Shown: positions 36,438-45,304 of the stretch, piece after piece
How the letters are laid out: each line of letters starts with the position of its first letter
How positions within the stretch are numbered: the first letter of the stretch is position 1
Assembly (NCBI RefSeq): GCF_047731265.1
Contig: NZ_CP159835.1
Coordinates: 310,001 to 374,000 of the forward strand
Length of the DNA: 64,000 nt
Source of the DNA: Patiriisocius sp047731265
Lineage (GTDB): Bacteria; Bacteroidota; Bacteroidia; Flavobacteriales; Flavobacteriaceae
Direction of reading: 5' to 3'
Notes under the pieces: generated by a model
What the model was told of the DNA's origin: nothing
The model's database searches: none
The model's input: only the letters and a program-made list of their open reading frames with translations
Program-made: the position numbers and the translations under genes

Positions 36438-36989
36438 TTAGTTTTTTCGCTCGTCAGTTTCTAAAATAGAATATTCGAAATTATCTGACCAGCCATTTTT
36501 TAATGGCAATATTTTTCTTCCACGGCCTTCTTGTGTCATTCCCACTTTTTCAAGAACTTTAATTGAACCTATATTTCCCACTGCACATCCTGCCTGAATT
36601 CTATGCAACTTAAGTGTTTCAAAACCGAAATCTAATATCAAGTTAACAGCTTCTTTAGCAAATCCTTTTCGCCAATAATCAGAATGTATTTTATACCAGA
36701 TTTCGCCTCTACTATATTTTTTACTTCCCATGTTTAAACCAAACAATCCTCGAAATTCTTTGTCCTCATTTCGCTCAATGGCAAAAGTGTAATTTTTAAT
36801 TTCTTCAATTTCTGTATCAGCAATCCAAGGTTCAATAACCAACTTTGTTTCTTCGATATTATTTGGAATCCCTAAAGTGTTAAATTCATCAGTTTCCGGC
36901 AATGAATGAAGAATGTGAATTGACTCTAAATCAGACGAGCTTATTAGCCTTAACTTAATTCTATCAGAACGGAGTGTTATGTTACTCAT
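36438..36989 (-). CDS. GNAT-family N-acetyltransferase (RimJ/RimL-like)
   Basis: 183 residues from the ATG at 36989 (MSNITLRSDRIKLRLIS); the longer frame adds only four residues from a TTG. Acetyl-CoA fold: RLRPIS-like start, GLFGLNMGSKKYSRGEIWYKIHSDYWRKGFAKEA (the Q/RxxGxG/A pyrophosphate loop as RKGFAKEA) and the helix-strand RIQAGCAVGNIGSIKVLEKVGM. The target is unknown; members acetylate ribosomal proteins or antibiotics. It interrupts the kynurenine cluster and does not obviously belong to that pathway. Confidence 0.88.
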   Translation of the reverse strand: MSNITLRSDRIKLRLISSSDLESIHILHSLPETDEFNTLGIPNNIEETKLVIEPWIADTEIEEIKNYTFAIERNEDKEFRGLFGLNMGSKKYSRGEIWYKIHSDYWRKGFAKEAVNLILDFGFETLKLHRIQAGCAVGNIGSIKVLEKVGMTQEGRGRKILPLKNGWSDNFEYSILETDERKN

Positions 36990-37139
36990 AAGACCTGCCA
37001 ATTATTTTTGTTAGCATTTGGCTTTTTTGTACTATTCATATTGTGTCGCTTTCTTTAGTTCCGTTAGCTTTTTTATATTTTTTAGCGACTATTTCAATTA
37101 TTTTAAAACAACTTTATTTTAGTGCTGTTATAAGAAGGT

Positions 37140-37621
37140 CTAAAGTATGATAGTAAAAATAAGTTCATCTCCATTAGTAATGGCTAAAAAACCTGAACGA
37201 TCACAATCTCCTTCAATAAAACTTAGATCTAGAATCCCCTCGTTCTTGATTAAATTATTACAATCTGATTGGGACAAATATGGAATACAAAACTCCCCAT
37301 CATAGCATCCAATTTTCCGTCTATAGTATCAATTTTCAGGAAGTCAATTACAGCAGGCCGATGATTCTTTCTAGCAGGGCTAACCATCTGTTCCGAAGTG
37401 TCAATTCCTTCTATTTTTAACTTTTGATTGTTAGATAGCAGGTATTTCGTAATGTTTCGAAGTCCGCAGCCAATTTCTGAAATCAAGGTGTTTTTCTTAG
37501 GAATTAAATCAAGGATAGCCTCATATGTGTCATTATACAATGCTAAACCCAAATACTTGTCTTTGTGGCCTTTAGATATTATTTCCAAAGTATTAAATGT
37601 TTCTGGACAGGCATTCATCAT
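37140..37621 (-). pseudogene. relic of a class I SAM methyltransferase
   Basis: The frame from 37621 gives TFNTLEIISKGHKDKYLGL, ISEIGCGLRNITKYLL, IEGIDTSEQMVSPARKN, then FVFHICPNQ and a stop near 37250. A shift opens CNNLIKNEGILDLSFIEGDCDRSGFLAIT to the stop at 37140. The Gly-rich SAM motif is damaged (EIGCGLRN where EIGCGPGN is usual) and about 20 residues of the middle are missing. It is therefore not functional. It lies between the dehydrogenase and the GNAT gene, in the middle of the kynurenine cluster. Confidence 0.78.
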
Positions 37622-37637
37622 TCAATTTCAAACATAC

Positions 37638-39080
37638 CTACCAACTCACACAAACATTCTTAGCTTCCGTAAAAAATTTAAGTGCTTCAAAGCCACCTTC
37701 GCGGCCTACGCCACTTTGTTTTACACCTCCAAAAGGCGTTCTTAAATCACGATTCAACCAGGTATTGACCCATACAATTCCGGCTTCAATTTCTTTTGAA
37801 ACGCGCATGGTACAGTTTATATTCGACGTCCATAGCGTAGCAGACAACCCGTATTTAACATCATTCGCCATTGCAATCGCCTCCTCCTCTGTGTCAAAGG
37901 GCATGATTGTAACAACAGGTCCAAAAATTTCTTCTTGATTGAGTTTGCAGTTGTTTGAGGTTACTTCAATAATGGTAGGCTCTAAATAATACCCTTGTTC
38001 CATTGCTTTTACCGTTACACGATTTCCACCGCTTAAAATGGTTCCACCTCCACCTTCTGTCAATGCAATATACGATTGCACTTTTTCTAAATGTTCTTTT
38101 GAAACGAGCGCGCCAATATTGGTATCTGCTTTAGAAGGGTCTCCCACTTTCAATGCCGCAACTTTCGCCACAAAATCACTTTTAAATTTGGAATAAATTT
38201 TGCGCTCCACGAAAATCCGACTTCCACAGAGACAAATCTGCCCTTGATTTGCAAAAGAAGATCTTACTGTAATCGCTAGCATTTTGTCATAGTCACAATC
38301 AGCAAAAATTAGGTTTGGGTTTTTTCCTCCTAATTCTAATGACAATTTTTTAAACATAGGAGCAGCAGTTCTTGCAATATGCTCACCTGTTTTTGTTCCG
38401 CCTGTAAATGAAATGGCTTTAATATTTGGGTGTTCTACAATAGCTTGACCCGTTTCTGGACCTATACCTTGAACGATGTTTAAAACCCCTTTAGGCAATC
38501 CTGCTTCAGTTAAAATTTCGCCTAAAAGAAACGCAGTCAAAGGCGTTACTTCACTTGGTTTTGCAACCACACAATTTCCTGACGCAATAGCGGGTGCTAC
38601 TTTCCAAGTAAAAAGATATAAGGGTAAATTCCACGGTGAGATACAGCCTACGACCCCTATGGGTTGTCGTAAAGTGAAATTCATAGTGTTCATTCCTACG
38701 CTTTCGTGCGCTTCACTTGCAAATTGGGTAATGGCATTTCCAAAGAACCGGAAGTTTGACGATGCTCTTGGAATATCAACTGCTTTTGCGAGGCTCAACG
38801 GTTTTCCATTATCCAAGGATTCAGCTTCGGCTAATTTATCTAAGTTCTGTTCAATTAAATCTGCAACCTTAATTAGTATTTTGCTGCGTTCGTCAATGGT
38901 TGTATTGCTCCAAGAAGGAAATGCTTTTGCAGCTGCTTTGTATGCATTTTCAACATCGGCTTTTTTAGATTTAGCTAGTTTACCGTATACTTCTCCGTTG
39001 CTTGGATTGTATAGGTCAAGCCAATCGTCTGCTACTGGGTCTGCATAATTTCCGTCGATGTAGTTATTTAAATACTCCAT
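37638..39080 (-). CDS. aldehyde dehydrogenase, likely 2-aminomuconate-semialdehyde dehydrogenase
   Basis: 480 residues, complete ALDH. ISPWNLPLYLFTWKVAPAIA, FTGGTKTGEHIA (NAD), LELGGKNPNLIFADCD (general-base Glu) and FANQGQICLCGSRIFVE (nucleophile Cys) are intact, with the C-terminal PFGGVKQSGVGREGG. Sequence style (YLNNYIDGNYADP) and neighbours point to the aminomuconate-semialdehyde/betaine-type group, oxidising the product of the ACMSD step. It starts 28 bases after the RidA stop. Confidence 0.92.
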   Translation of the reverse strand: MEYLNNYIDGNYADPVADDWLDLYNPSNGEVYGKLAKSKKADVENAYKAAAKAFPSWSNTTIDERSKILIKVADLIEQNLDKLAEAESLDNGKPLSLAKAVDIPRASSNFRFFGNAITQFASEAHESVGMNTMNFTLRQPIGVVGCISPWNLPLYLFTWKVAPAIASGNCVVAKPSEVTPLTAFLLGEILTEAGLPKGVLNIVQGIGPETGQAIVEHPNIKAISFTGGTKTGEHIARTAAPMFKKLSLELGGKNPNLIFADCDYDKMLAITVRSSFANQGQICLCGSRIFVERKIYSKFKSDFVAKVAALKVGDPSKADTNIGALVSKEHLEKVQSYIALTEGGGGTILSGGNRVTVKAMEQGYYLEPTIIEVTSNNCKLNQEEIFGPVVTIMPFDTEEEAIAMANDVKYGLSATLWTSNINCTMRVSKEIEAGIVWVNTWLNRDLRTPFGGVKQSGVGREGGFEALKFFTEAKNVCVSW

Positions 39081-39108
39081 AAGCTCGCTACTACTATTTT
39101 ATTTGCCA

Positions 39109-39531
39109 TTACAACGGCTTATAAGCCGTTACTCTAATCTCTATAACAAGATGTGGATGGGGCAGTTGGTGTACTGCAACTGTTGTTCTTGCAGGTCCAG
39201 TTTCTTTGCTAAAAAACTCACCATATACTTCGTTATAACCTCCAAAATCATTCATGTTCACTAAAAAACTCCCCACATCAACGACATCTTCAATTGTAGC
39301 ATTTTCAGTAGCTAGCGTGTCTTTTATGTTATTTAAAACAGCACGCGTTTGTTCTTTGATATCGAGAAAAATGGTGCCCATTTCATCAATTTTATTTGCA
39401 CCGGCAATCGTGTTGTCCGGTAAGCGGGAACTTGTTCCACTAACAAACAGAAAATCACCTGCTCTTTTTATATGCGGATAAGCGCCTCTTGGCGTTGCTT
39501 TTCCTTTTACTACAGTACTTGTTTTTGTCAT
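39109..39531 (-). CDS. RidA-family protein, likely 2-aminomuconate deaminase
   Basis: 140 residues from the ATG at 39531 (MTKTSTVVKGKATPRGAYPH); the longer frame adds a poor charged leader. YjgF/RidA fold motifs: FLFVSGTSSRLPDN, DIKEQTRAVLNNIKDTL, NDFGGYNEVYGEFF, GPARTTVAVHQLPHPHLVIEI. The clade and position next to the aminomuconate-semialdehyde dehydrogenase suggest the deaminase that makes 4-oxalocrotonate, rather than the imine-scavenging housekeeping RidA. Confidence 0.87.
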   Translation of the reverse strand: MTKTSTVVKGKATPRGAYPHIKRAGDFLFVSGTSSRLPDNTIAGANKIDEMGTIFLDIKEQTRAVLNNIKDTLATENATIEDVVDVGSFLVNMNDFGGYNEVYGEFFSKETGPARTTVAVHQLPHPHLVIEIRVTAYKPL

Positions 39532-39687
39532 AATTTTATTTTGAATCAAGACTTCTTTCGCTTCGTTCTCTTTTTGAACCACGACGCAAGACTTTTTATT
39601 TAAAGATTATTCTTTCAACTTTCTTACAATTAATTCTATTGTCTTGTTTCCGGCAATAAGCGCAGCGAATGATCTTGGCTCTTTGTT

Positions 39688-41094
39688 CTACAAGTTACCT
39701 ATTATAGAATCATCATGCAAGATGGCTTGGGTTTCATCTTTTACAATTTTTAATAGAGTAGCTGGCTCATCATCCTCTGAAACCTTGCCTTCATCTAATA
39801 AATTTAAGATGGCTTTATCTTGTGCTCTTCCCCTTCGCAACGCTTCGGCATAGCCTATGTTTTCATTAAAAGTTACTAAAGAGTATTTACTTGAATAATC
39901 TTGAGGAAACTTTGATTCTAGCGCCATTTCAATTTTTCTTTTTCTTTGAAATAACGGGCTTGCCGTATGCTCTTTCATTTCGTGAAAATTATCAACGGCG
40001 AGATCTGCAATGGCATCGGTGTCTAATTTGCGAGCTTGTTCATATTCCTTGAATACTTTCTTCCAATTAATTTCGTCCCCTTTTTGATTTTCTAACACCT
40101 CATCAAAAACAACTACATCTTCAAATGAAGCATTCATTCCTTGCCCATAAAATGGAACAATGGCGTGCGCTGCATCTCCAAGAATTAGGGTCTTTCCGTA
40201 GCTATTCCAAGGAGAACATTTAATTGTCCCCAGAGGCCCTGTGGGATTGTTAAAAAATTCTTCAACAAGATTGGGCATCAATGCTACAGCATCTGGATAT
40301 TCTTTTGTGAAATATTCTGTCACCATTTCTGATGTATTAAGATTATCAAAACAGTAATCGCTATTTGAATAAGGTGCAAATAATGTTACGGTAAAGCTTC
40401 CATCAAGATTGGGGAGTGCAATCAACATATCTTCCCCTCGAGGCCAAATATGTAATGCTCCTTTTTCAGTTCTATACCCTCCATCTTCCGTTGCTGGAAT
40501 AGTTATTTCTTTATAACCGTGCGTTAAATAGTCTTGTGAAAAGCTGAACAAGAATTTCCTATCATTGAACATACTTCTCCTAATTACAGATCCAGCGCCG
40601 TCCGTTCCTAAAATAATATCTCCTTGAAGCTTGATTTTTTCCTTTGTAGTATAATCTTCAAAAATTGCAGAGGCACTTTCAAGGTCTACGGTTTTGCAGC
40701 CTTTATTAAAAATAATTTGTACGTTGGGCATTGCTTCCGCCGCATTGAGAAGCATCATATTTAAGCCTGGGCGTGAAATGGAGTTTATAAATTCGCCATC
40801 GCGACCGCTATAGTTGCTCATAAAGGTATTCCCTTCTTTGTCATGAATCATTCTCCCTAACATAGGAATGCATAATTTTCTGGCCTCTTCCTCAAGACCG
40901 GCTAGTCGCAGACCTTTGAGACCTCTATCGCTTAATGATAAGTTTATCGATCTTCCCGCGTCTAGAGTAGCATCGCGTAAATCTGGTCGCTTTTCAACGA
41001 GTGTTACTTGGAATCCACGTTGTGCCATTCGTAAGGCGAGTAAGCTTCCACAGAGTCCTGCACCTACAATTAATATGTTTTGATTATTTGTCAT
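39688..41094 (-). CDS. kmo: kynurenine 3-monooxygenase
   Basis: FAD- and NADPH-dependent hydroxylase making 3-hydroxykynurenine. 468 residues from the ATG at 41094 (MTNNQNILIVGAGLCGSLLA). The long frame upstream lies inside the membrane-protein gene and is discarded. FAD motifs: GAGLCGSL, DAGRSINLSLSDRGLKGL, LGTDGAGSVIR and LGDAAHAIVPFYGQGMNA. Bacterial enzymes lack the long membrane-anchored tail of the animal enzyme, as here. It starts 5 bases after the stop of the DUF2306-like gene. Confidence 0.95.
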   Translation of the reverse strand: MTNNQNILIVGAGLCGSLLALRMAQRGFQVTLVEKRPDLRDATLDAGRSINLSLSDRGLKGLRLAGLEEEARKLCIPMLGRMIHDKEGNTFMSNYSGRDGEFINSISRPGLNMMLLNAAEAMPNVQIIFNKGCKTVDLESASAIFEDYTTKEKIKLQGDIILGTDGAGSVIRRSMFNDRKFLFSFSQDYLTHGYKEITIPATEDGGYRTEKGALHIWPRGEDMLIALPNLDGSFTVTLFAPYSNSDYCFDNLNTSEMVTEYFTKEYPDAVALMPNLVEEFFNNPTGPLGTIKCSPWNSYGKTLILGDAAHAIVPFYGQGMNASFEDVVVFDEVLENQKGDEINWKKVFKEYEQARKLDTDAIADLAVDNFHEMKEHTASPLFQRKRKIEMALESKFPQDYSSKYSLVTFNENIGYAEALRRGRAQDKAILNLLDEGKVSEDDEPATLLKIVKDETQAILHDDSIIGNL

Positions 41095-41099
41095 GTTTT

Positions 41100-41732
41100 T
41101 TATGTTCTTTTTGCTAATCTTATTTTTCTCATCCAATAATAAATATAAACTCCACCAATAATTCCTGGAACAAACCAATTATAAATACCTGGCAAAATTT
41201 GGTTTACAACGGCAAAGGCAGAGACTGCCGCAATGTATCCACCCATCATATTTCCTAAATGCATTCGCAACCAACGTTCTTTTAGCATTTCCTTTTTTCT
41301 CAAGACCCGTATTGTGTTCAATGCAGCCAAGATCCCTAAAAGGCCAAATACCAATAATACAATATTGACAACACCGTATATAATCAAAGGTAGCAAAACC
41401 ATACAACTGGCTATAACTAGCATTGATATATTACCAATAATATCTATAGTTACACGATCTATTTTCTTCTTAAAACGAAGCGCGCTATACCCGGTAATTA
41501 AAAAATATAAACTAAACAACCCTATTGAGAATAAAAAAGGACTGTGGTGACCAGGTAAACACGCTATCAATAAAGCAATTACAGCAGATATGATCATACT
41601 GTGAAAAAAATATTTTCCTGAGGCTCTGTGTTTTTTACTTCCTTTTTTAAATACTATTGCCAACGAACCAAAAATCAAGGCCAGACCTCCAAAACCTGCG
41701 TGAATGTATATAAGTATCGCAGCAGTCTCCAT
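41100..41732 (-). CDS. DUF2306-like membrane protein in the kynurenine operon
   Basis: 210 residues, about seven membrane helices. His positions inside or next to helices recur: YIHAGFGGLA, KKHRASGKYFFHSM, LPGHHSPFLFS, RMHLGNMMGGYIA. This pattern recalls haem-binding membrane proteins but no haem site is proven. It starts with ATG exactly at the kynU stop (TAGATG), so the two are translationally coupled, and kmo follows 5 bases later. Why a membrane protein lies between two soluble kynurenine enzymes is unknown; transport or electron supply are possible but not supported by motif. Confidence 0.85.
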   Translation of the reverse strand: METAAILIYIHAGFGGLALIFGSLAIVFKKGSKKHRASGKYFFHSMIISAVIALLIACLPGHHSPFLFSIGLFSLYFLITGYSALRFKKKIDRVTIDIIGNISMLVIASCMVLLPLIIYGVVNIVLLVFGLLGILAALNTIRVLRKKEMLKERWLRMHLGNMMGGYIAAVSAFAVVNQILPGIYNWFVPGIIGGVYIYYWMRKIRLAKRT

Positions 41733-43010
41733 CTACTCTAGCACAGATTTTAATCGTTTAACAAACTCAAATACATCCTCAAAACTATTATACAAAGGTG
41801 CTGGAGCCACTCTTATCACATCAGGTTCGCGCCAGTCACTTATAACACCTGCTTTCGTTAATGCGGTGTGCAATCCTTTGTCTGCATTCTTGACTTGTAT
41901 GCTTAATTGGCATCCTCTTTCTTTTTTGTTTCTAGGAGTAATTATATTTATTTGATCATCATTTAAATCATCTAAAAGAAATTCGAGAAAGCCTGTTAAT
42001 TTTTCTGATTTAGCTCTCAAATTCTCAAACCCTGCTGCTTCAAACACGTCTAAACTCGACCGTATTGCTGCCATAGACAATATAGGTGGATTACTTAACT
42101 GCCATCCTTCTGCTCCAGATAATGGATCAAAGTCATGACGCATATTAAAACGCGTGTCTTTGTTGTGACCCCACCAGCCTGCAAAACGCGGCAAAGTATC
42201 GTTATCTGCGTGACGTTCGTGAACAAAGCAACCTCCCAAACTCCCAGGACCACTGTTTAAATATTTATAACTACACCAAACAGCAAAATCTGCTCCCGTT
42301 TCATGCAAGTCTGGCTGAATATTACCAGCTCCGTGTGCCAAATCAAATCCAACCTTACAGCCATGTTTATGACCCAATTGTGCGATTTTCTTTAATGGAA
42401 AATGCTGCCCACTATAATAGTTTGTACTTCCAATCATTAAGAGCTCAATTTCTTCTCCTTGCGTTCGAAGTATTTCTTCAAGGTCTTCAAACCTGCAGGT
42501 TTCTTCGCCTTTTCTTGGTGTCCAAAGTATAAGACCATCTTTAGGATAAAACCCGTGAAACTTGAGCTGGCTCTCCATGGCATATTTGTCACTTGGGAAA
42601 GCATCACTCTCTACTACGATTTTATATTTTGTTTTTGTAGGTTGGTAGAAACTAACCATCATTAAATGAAGATTGGTCGTGAGCGTGTTCATCATTACCA
42701 CCTCACTTGACTTTGCTCCCACAATTTTTGCCATACTCTCGGTTAAAAACTCGTGGTAGGACAACCAAGGATGCTTTGCATCTGTATGTCCTTCCACCCC
42801 GTGCTTTTGCCAATCGTCTAATTCTTGCTGAATATACTCTTTAGTCTGAACAGGTTGTAATCCTAGAGAATTTCCGCAGAGATACACAAGTGTGTTCCCG
42901 TTTGCGTCTGTGGGCAGTAAAAACTTGCTTCGGAAATGTCTCAAAAGATCCTCTTGATCACATTGTTGTGCAAAATCTAATGAATTTTGAAATGTGTACT
43001 GATTCTTCAC
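41733..43010 (-). CDS. kynU: kynureninase
   Basis: PLP enzyme that splits 3-hydroxykynurenine into 3-hydroxyanthranilate and alanine. About 425 residues from GTG 43010 (MKNQYTFQNSLDFAQQCD), which matches the usual N-terminus; TTG at 43031 is the alternative. Seen: YLCGNSLGLQP, MNTLTTNLHLMM, PLP-binding FDLAHGAGNIQPDLH and AVWCSYKYLNSGPG with the Schiff-base Lys, then WWGHNKDTRFNM. First gene of the operon. Confidence 0.95.
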   Translation of the reverse strand: MKNQYTFQNSLDFAQQCDQEDLLRHFRSKFLLPTDANGNTLVYLCGNSLGLQPVQTKEYIQQELDDWQKHGVEGHTDAKHPWLSYHEFLTESMAKIVGAKSSEVVMMNTLTTNLHLMMVSFYQPTKTKYKIVVESDAFPSDKYAMESQLKFHGFYPKDGLILWTPRKGEETCRFEDLEEILRTQGEEIELLMIGSTNYYSGQHFPLKKIAQLGHKHGCKVGFDLAHGAGNIQPDLHETGADFAVWCSYKYLNSGPGSLGGCFVHERHADNDTLPRFAGWWGHNKDTRFNMRHDFDPLSGAEGWQLSNPPILSMAAIRSSLDVFEAAGFENLRAKSEKLTGFLEFLLDDLNDDQINIITPRNKKERGCQLSIQVKNADKGLHTALTKAGVISDWREPDVIRVAPAPLYNSFEDVFEFVKRLKSVLE

Positions 43011-43115
43011 TTTTCTAATAGTTTTTACCAAAAGTAAGGATTATTAAAAACCATTGCTTGTATTATCACTTCTTTTTTAACGATAACTAAGTTTAAAAGG
43101 TAGTGTAATTTTAAG

Positions 43116-43123
43116 TAAATTTG
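43116..43123 (+). promoter_or_regulatory. possible -7 box upstream of the haloperoxidase-like gene
   Basis: TAAATTTG fits TAnnTTTG, 30 bases before the ATG at 43154. No convincing -33 TTG is placed upstream, so support is partial. Confidence 0.4.
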
Positions 43124-43153
43124 TGTTGTTTTATATTTTTAAAAAATCTTTGA

Positions 43154-45304
43154 ATGAAATCACTTATTATCTTATTAATAAGCCTAACGTCATTTTTTAC
43201 TTTTGGACAGAGTATCGCTAGAGAATGGAATGAAGCTGTTCTTACTGGAATACGTAACGATTTTGCAAGACCTACCGTGCACGCTAGAAATCTTTTCCAC
43301 TCATCTGTTTTAATGTATGATGCGTGGGCCTTATTTGATGACGAAGCCCAAACATTTTTCTTAGATAAAAAATTAGGTAATTTTCTAACTCCTTTTGATG
43401 GTTTTGATCCTTCTGAAAGTATCGAAATTTCAAGAGAAAAAATCATTAGTTATGCTTTATTCAGATTAATTAAGCATCGATTTAAAAATTCGCCTGGATT
43501 AGATAACATAGAAGAAGCCATAAATCAAATTATGCTATCCCATGAATTTGACATAAATTTCACAAGCACAGATTATAGTGCGGGCAATGCTGCTGCCTTA
43601 GGAAATTATATGGCGCAACAAATGATAGCTTTTGGTTTGCAAGATGGTTCAAATGAATCAAATGACTATGTGAATAGATTTTACGAACCGATTAATCTAT
43701 TTCTGGATACAGAGCTTCCTGGGAATCCCAATATAGTTTATCCTAATAATTGGCAACCTCTTAAAATTGATGATTTTATAGATCAAAGTGGGAACGCAAT
43801 TCCTGGAGGAACTCCAGAACATTTAAGCCCTGAATGGGGATTGGTAACACCATTTTCATTAACCGAAGAAGATGCTACTATTTTAGAAAGAAATAATCAG
43901 GAGTATAAAATATACAATAATATTGCTGAACCTTCGTATATAAAAAATGGCTTAGGAATAGAAGACCCATACAAATGGGGATTCGCGATGGTTTCCGTAT
44001 GGGCTTCTCATTTAGGTATTCAAAATGATACTATTATAGATATCTCACCAAGACGTATTGGAAATTCAACTCTTTTTCCTGAAGACTTTGATGAATACAA
44101 AGAATTCTATAATTTCATTGATGGTGGAGATCTCGGGTCTGGTTGGACATTAAACCCTGTTACAAATCTCCCCTATGAAGAACAAATGGTAAAACGGAGT
44201 GATTACACCAGAGTACTGGCTGAGTTTTGGGCAGACGGACCCGATAGCGAAACACCCCCTGGGCATTGGTTTACAATACTTAATTATGTAAATGATCAAC
44301 CTAGTCTTGTAAAGAAATTTAAAGGAGAGGGTGAAATTCTTTCTGATTTAGAATGGGATGTTAAAGCTTATTTTATTTTAGGGGGTGCGATGCATGACGC
44401 TGCTATTTCTGCTTGGAGTAATAAAGGTTATTATGACTACATAAGACCCATTAGCGCTATAAGGTACTTGGCAGATCGCGGGCAATCAACTGATGTTAAT
44501 CTGCCAAATTACCATTTACACGGAATACCACTTATAGAAGGATATATTGAACTTGTAGATATAGATGACCCACTCGCGGGGTCAACTCAGCAAAATCTAA
44601 ATAAAATCAAACTTTACACTTGGCGAGGACCAAAATTTATCAATGATCCGGACTTTGATACCGCTGGGGTGGGATGGATCATGGCAGAAGATTGGTTACC
44701 CTACCAAAGACCAACATTTGTAACGCCGCCTTTTGCAGGATTCGTAAGCGGACACTCCACTTTTTCGAGAACAGCGGCAGAAGTGCTCACTCTTTTTACA
44801 GGAAGTGAATTTTTCCCCGGAGGCATAGGCGTTTTTGAAATAAAACAATACGATTTTTTATTATTTGAAACGGGTCCAACTCAAGATATGGAACTACAAT
44901 GGGCTACTTATAGAGACGCTAGTGAACAAACTAGTTTATCAAGAATATGGGGAGGCATACATCCTGCAATTGATGACATTCCCGGAAGGAAAATGGGAGA
45001 AAAAATTGGAATTCAGGCTTTTGATTTTGGAGAAAAATGCTTTGAAGGCCTAAATATATTAGAACCTATTGTTTTCCCTAATCCGGCTGGCGATTTTATT
45101 ACAATATTATATGAAGAAACGACACCATTAAATTGTGTTATTTTCGACACTTTTGGTAGAAAAATATATAGCACAACGGCAACTTTTGATAAGTCTGGTA
45201 ATTTTACGGTTGATGTTTCAAGTTTACAACCTGGTATTTATATAATTGCCCTTCAAGATGGAAACAAAGAAAATGTTTTTGCTAAAAGGTTTATTAAAAA
45301 TTAA
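43154..45304 (+). CDS. vanadium haloperoxidase/PAP2-superfamily exoprotein with T9SS domain
   Basis: 716 residues: signal peptide (MKSLIILLISLTSFFTFGQS), a large alpha-helical domain and a C-terminal T9SS type A sorting domain (FPNPAGDFITILYE to VFAKRFIKN). The vanadate/phosphate pocket is complete: Lys424 in KGYYDYIRP (Arg431), VSGHSTF with His534, and SRIWGGIHPAID with Arg597 and His603. These are the K-x6-RP, SGH and SR-x5-H-x3-D motifs shared by vanadium haloperoxidases and acid phosphatases. Length and arrangement suit the haloperoxidase group, but halide oxidation versus phosphatase activity cannot be decided from sequence. Exported to the surface by T9SS. Confidence 0.9.
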   Translation: MKSLIILLISLTSFFTFGQSIAREWNEAVLTGIRNDFARPTVHARNLFHSSVLMYDAWALFDDEAQTFFLDKKLGNFLTPFDGFDPSESIEISREKIISYALFRLIKHRFKNSPGLDNIEEAINQIMLSHEFDINFTSTDYSAGNAAALGNYMAQQMIAFGLQDGSNESNDYVNRFYEPINLFLDTELPGNPNIVYPNNWQPLKIDDFIDQSGNAIPGGTPEHLSPEWGLVTPFSLTEEDATILERNNQEYKIYNNIAEPSYIKNGLGIEDPYKWGFAMVSVWASHLGIQNDTIIDISPRRIGNSTLFPEDFDEYKEFYNFIDGGDLGSGWTLNPVTNLPYEEQMVKRSDYTRVLAEFWADGPDSETPPGHWFTILNYVNDQPSLVKKFKGEGEILSDLEWDVKAYFILGGAMHDAAISAWSNKGYYDYIRPISAIRYLADRGQSTDVNLPNYHLHGIPLIEGYIELVDIDDPLAGSTQQNLNKIKLYTWRGPKFINDPDFDTAGVGWIMAEDWLPYQRPTFVTPPFAGFVSGHSTFSRTAAEVLTLFTGSEFFPGGIGVFEIKQYDFLLFETGPTQDMELQWATYRDASEQTSLSRIWGGIHPAIDDIPGRKMGEKIGIQAFDFGEKCFEGLNILEPIVFPNPAGDFITILYEETTPLNCVIFDTFGRKIYSTTATFDKSGNFTVDVSSLQPGIYIIALQDGNKENVFAKRFIKN

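Noticed and set aside
41095..41178. Longer start for kynurenine monooxygenase
   Set aside because: Would run inside the membrane-protein gene; MTNNQNILIVGAG is the usual N-terminus.
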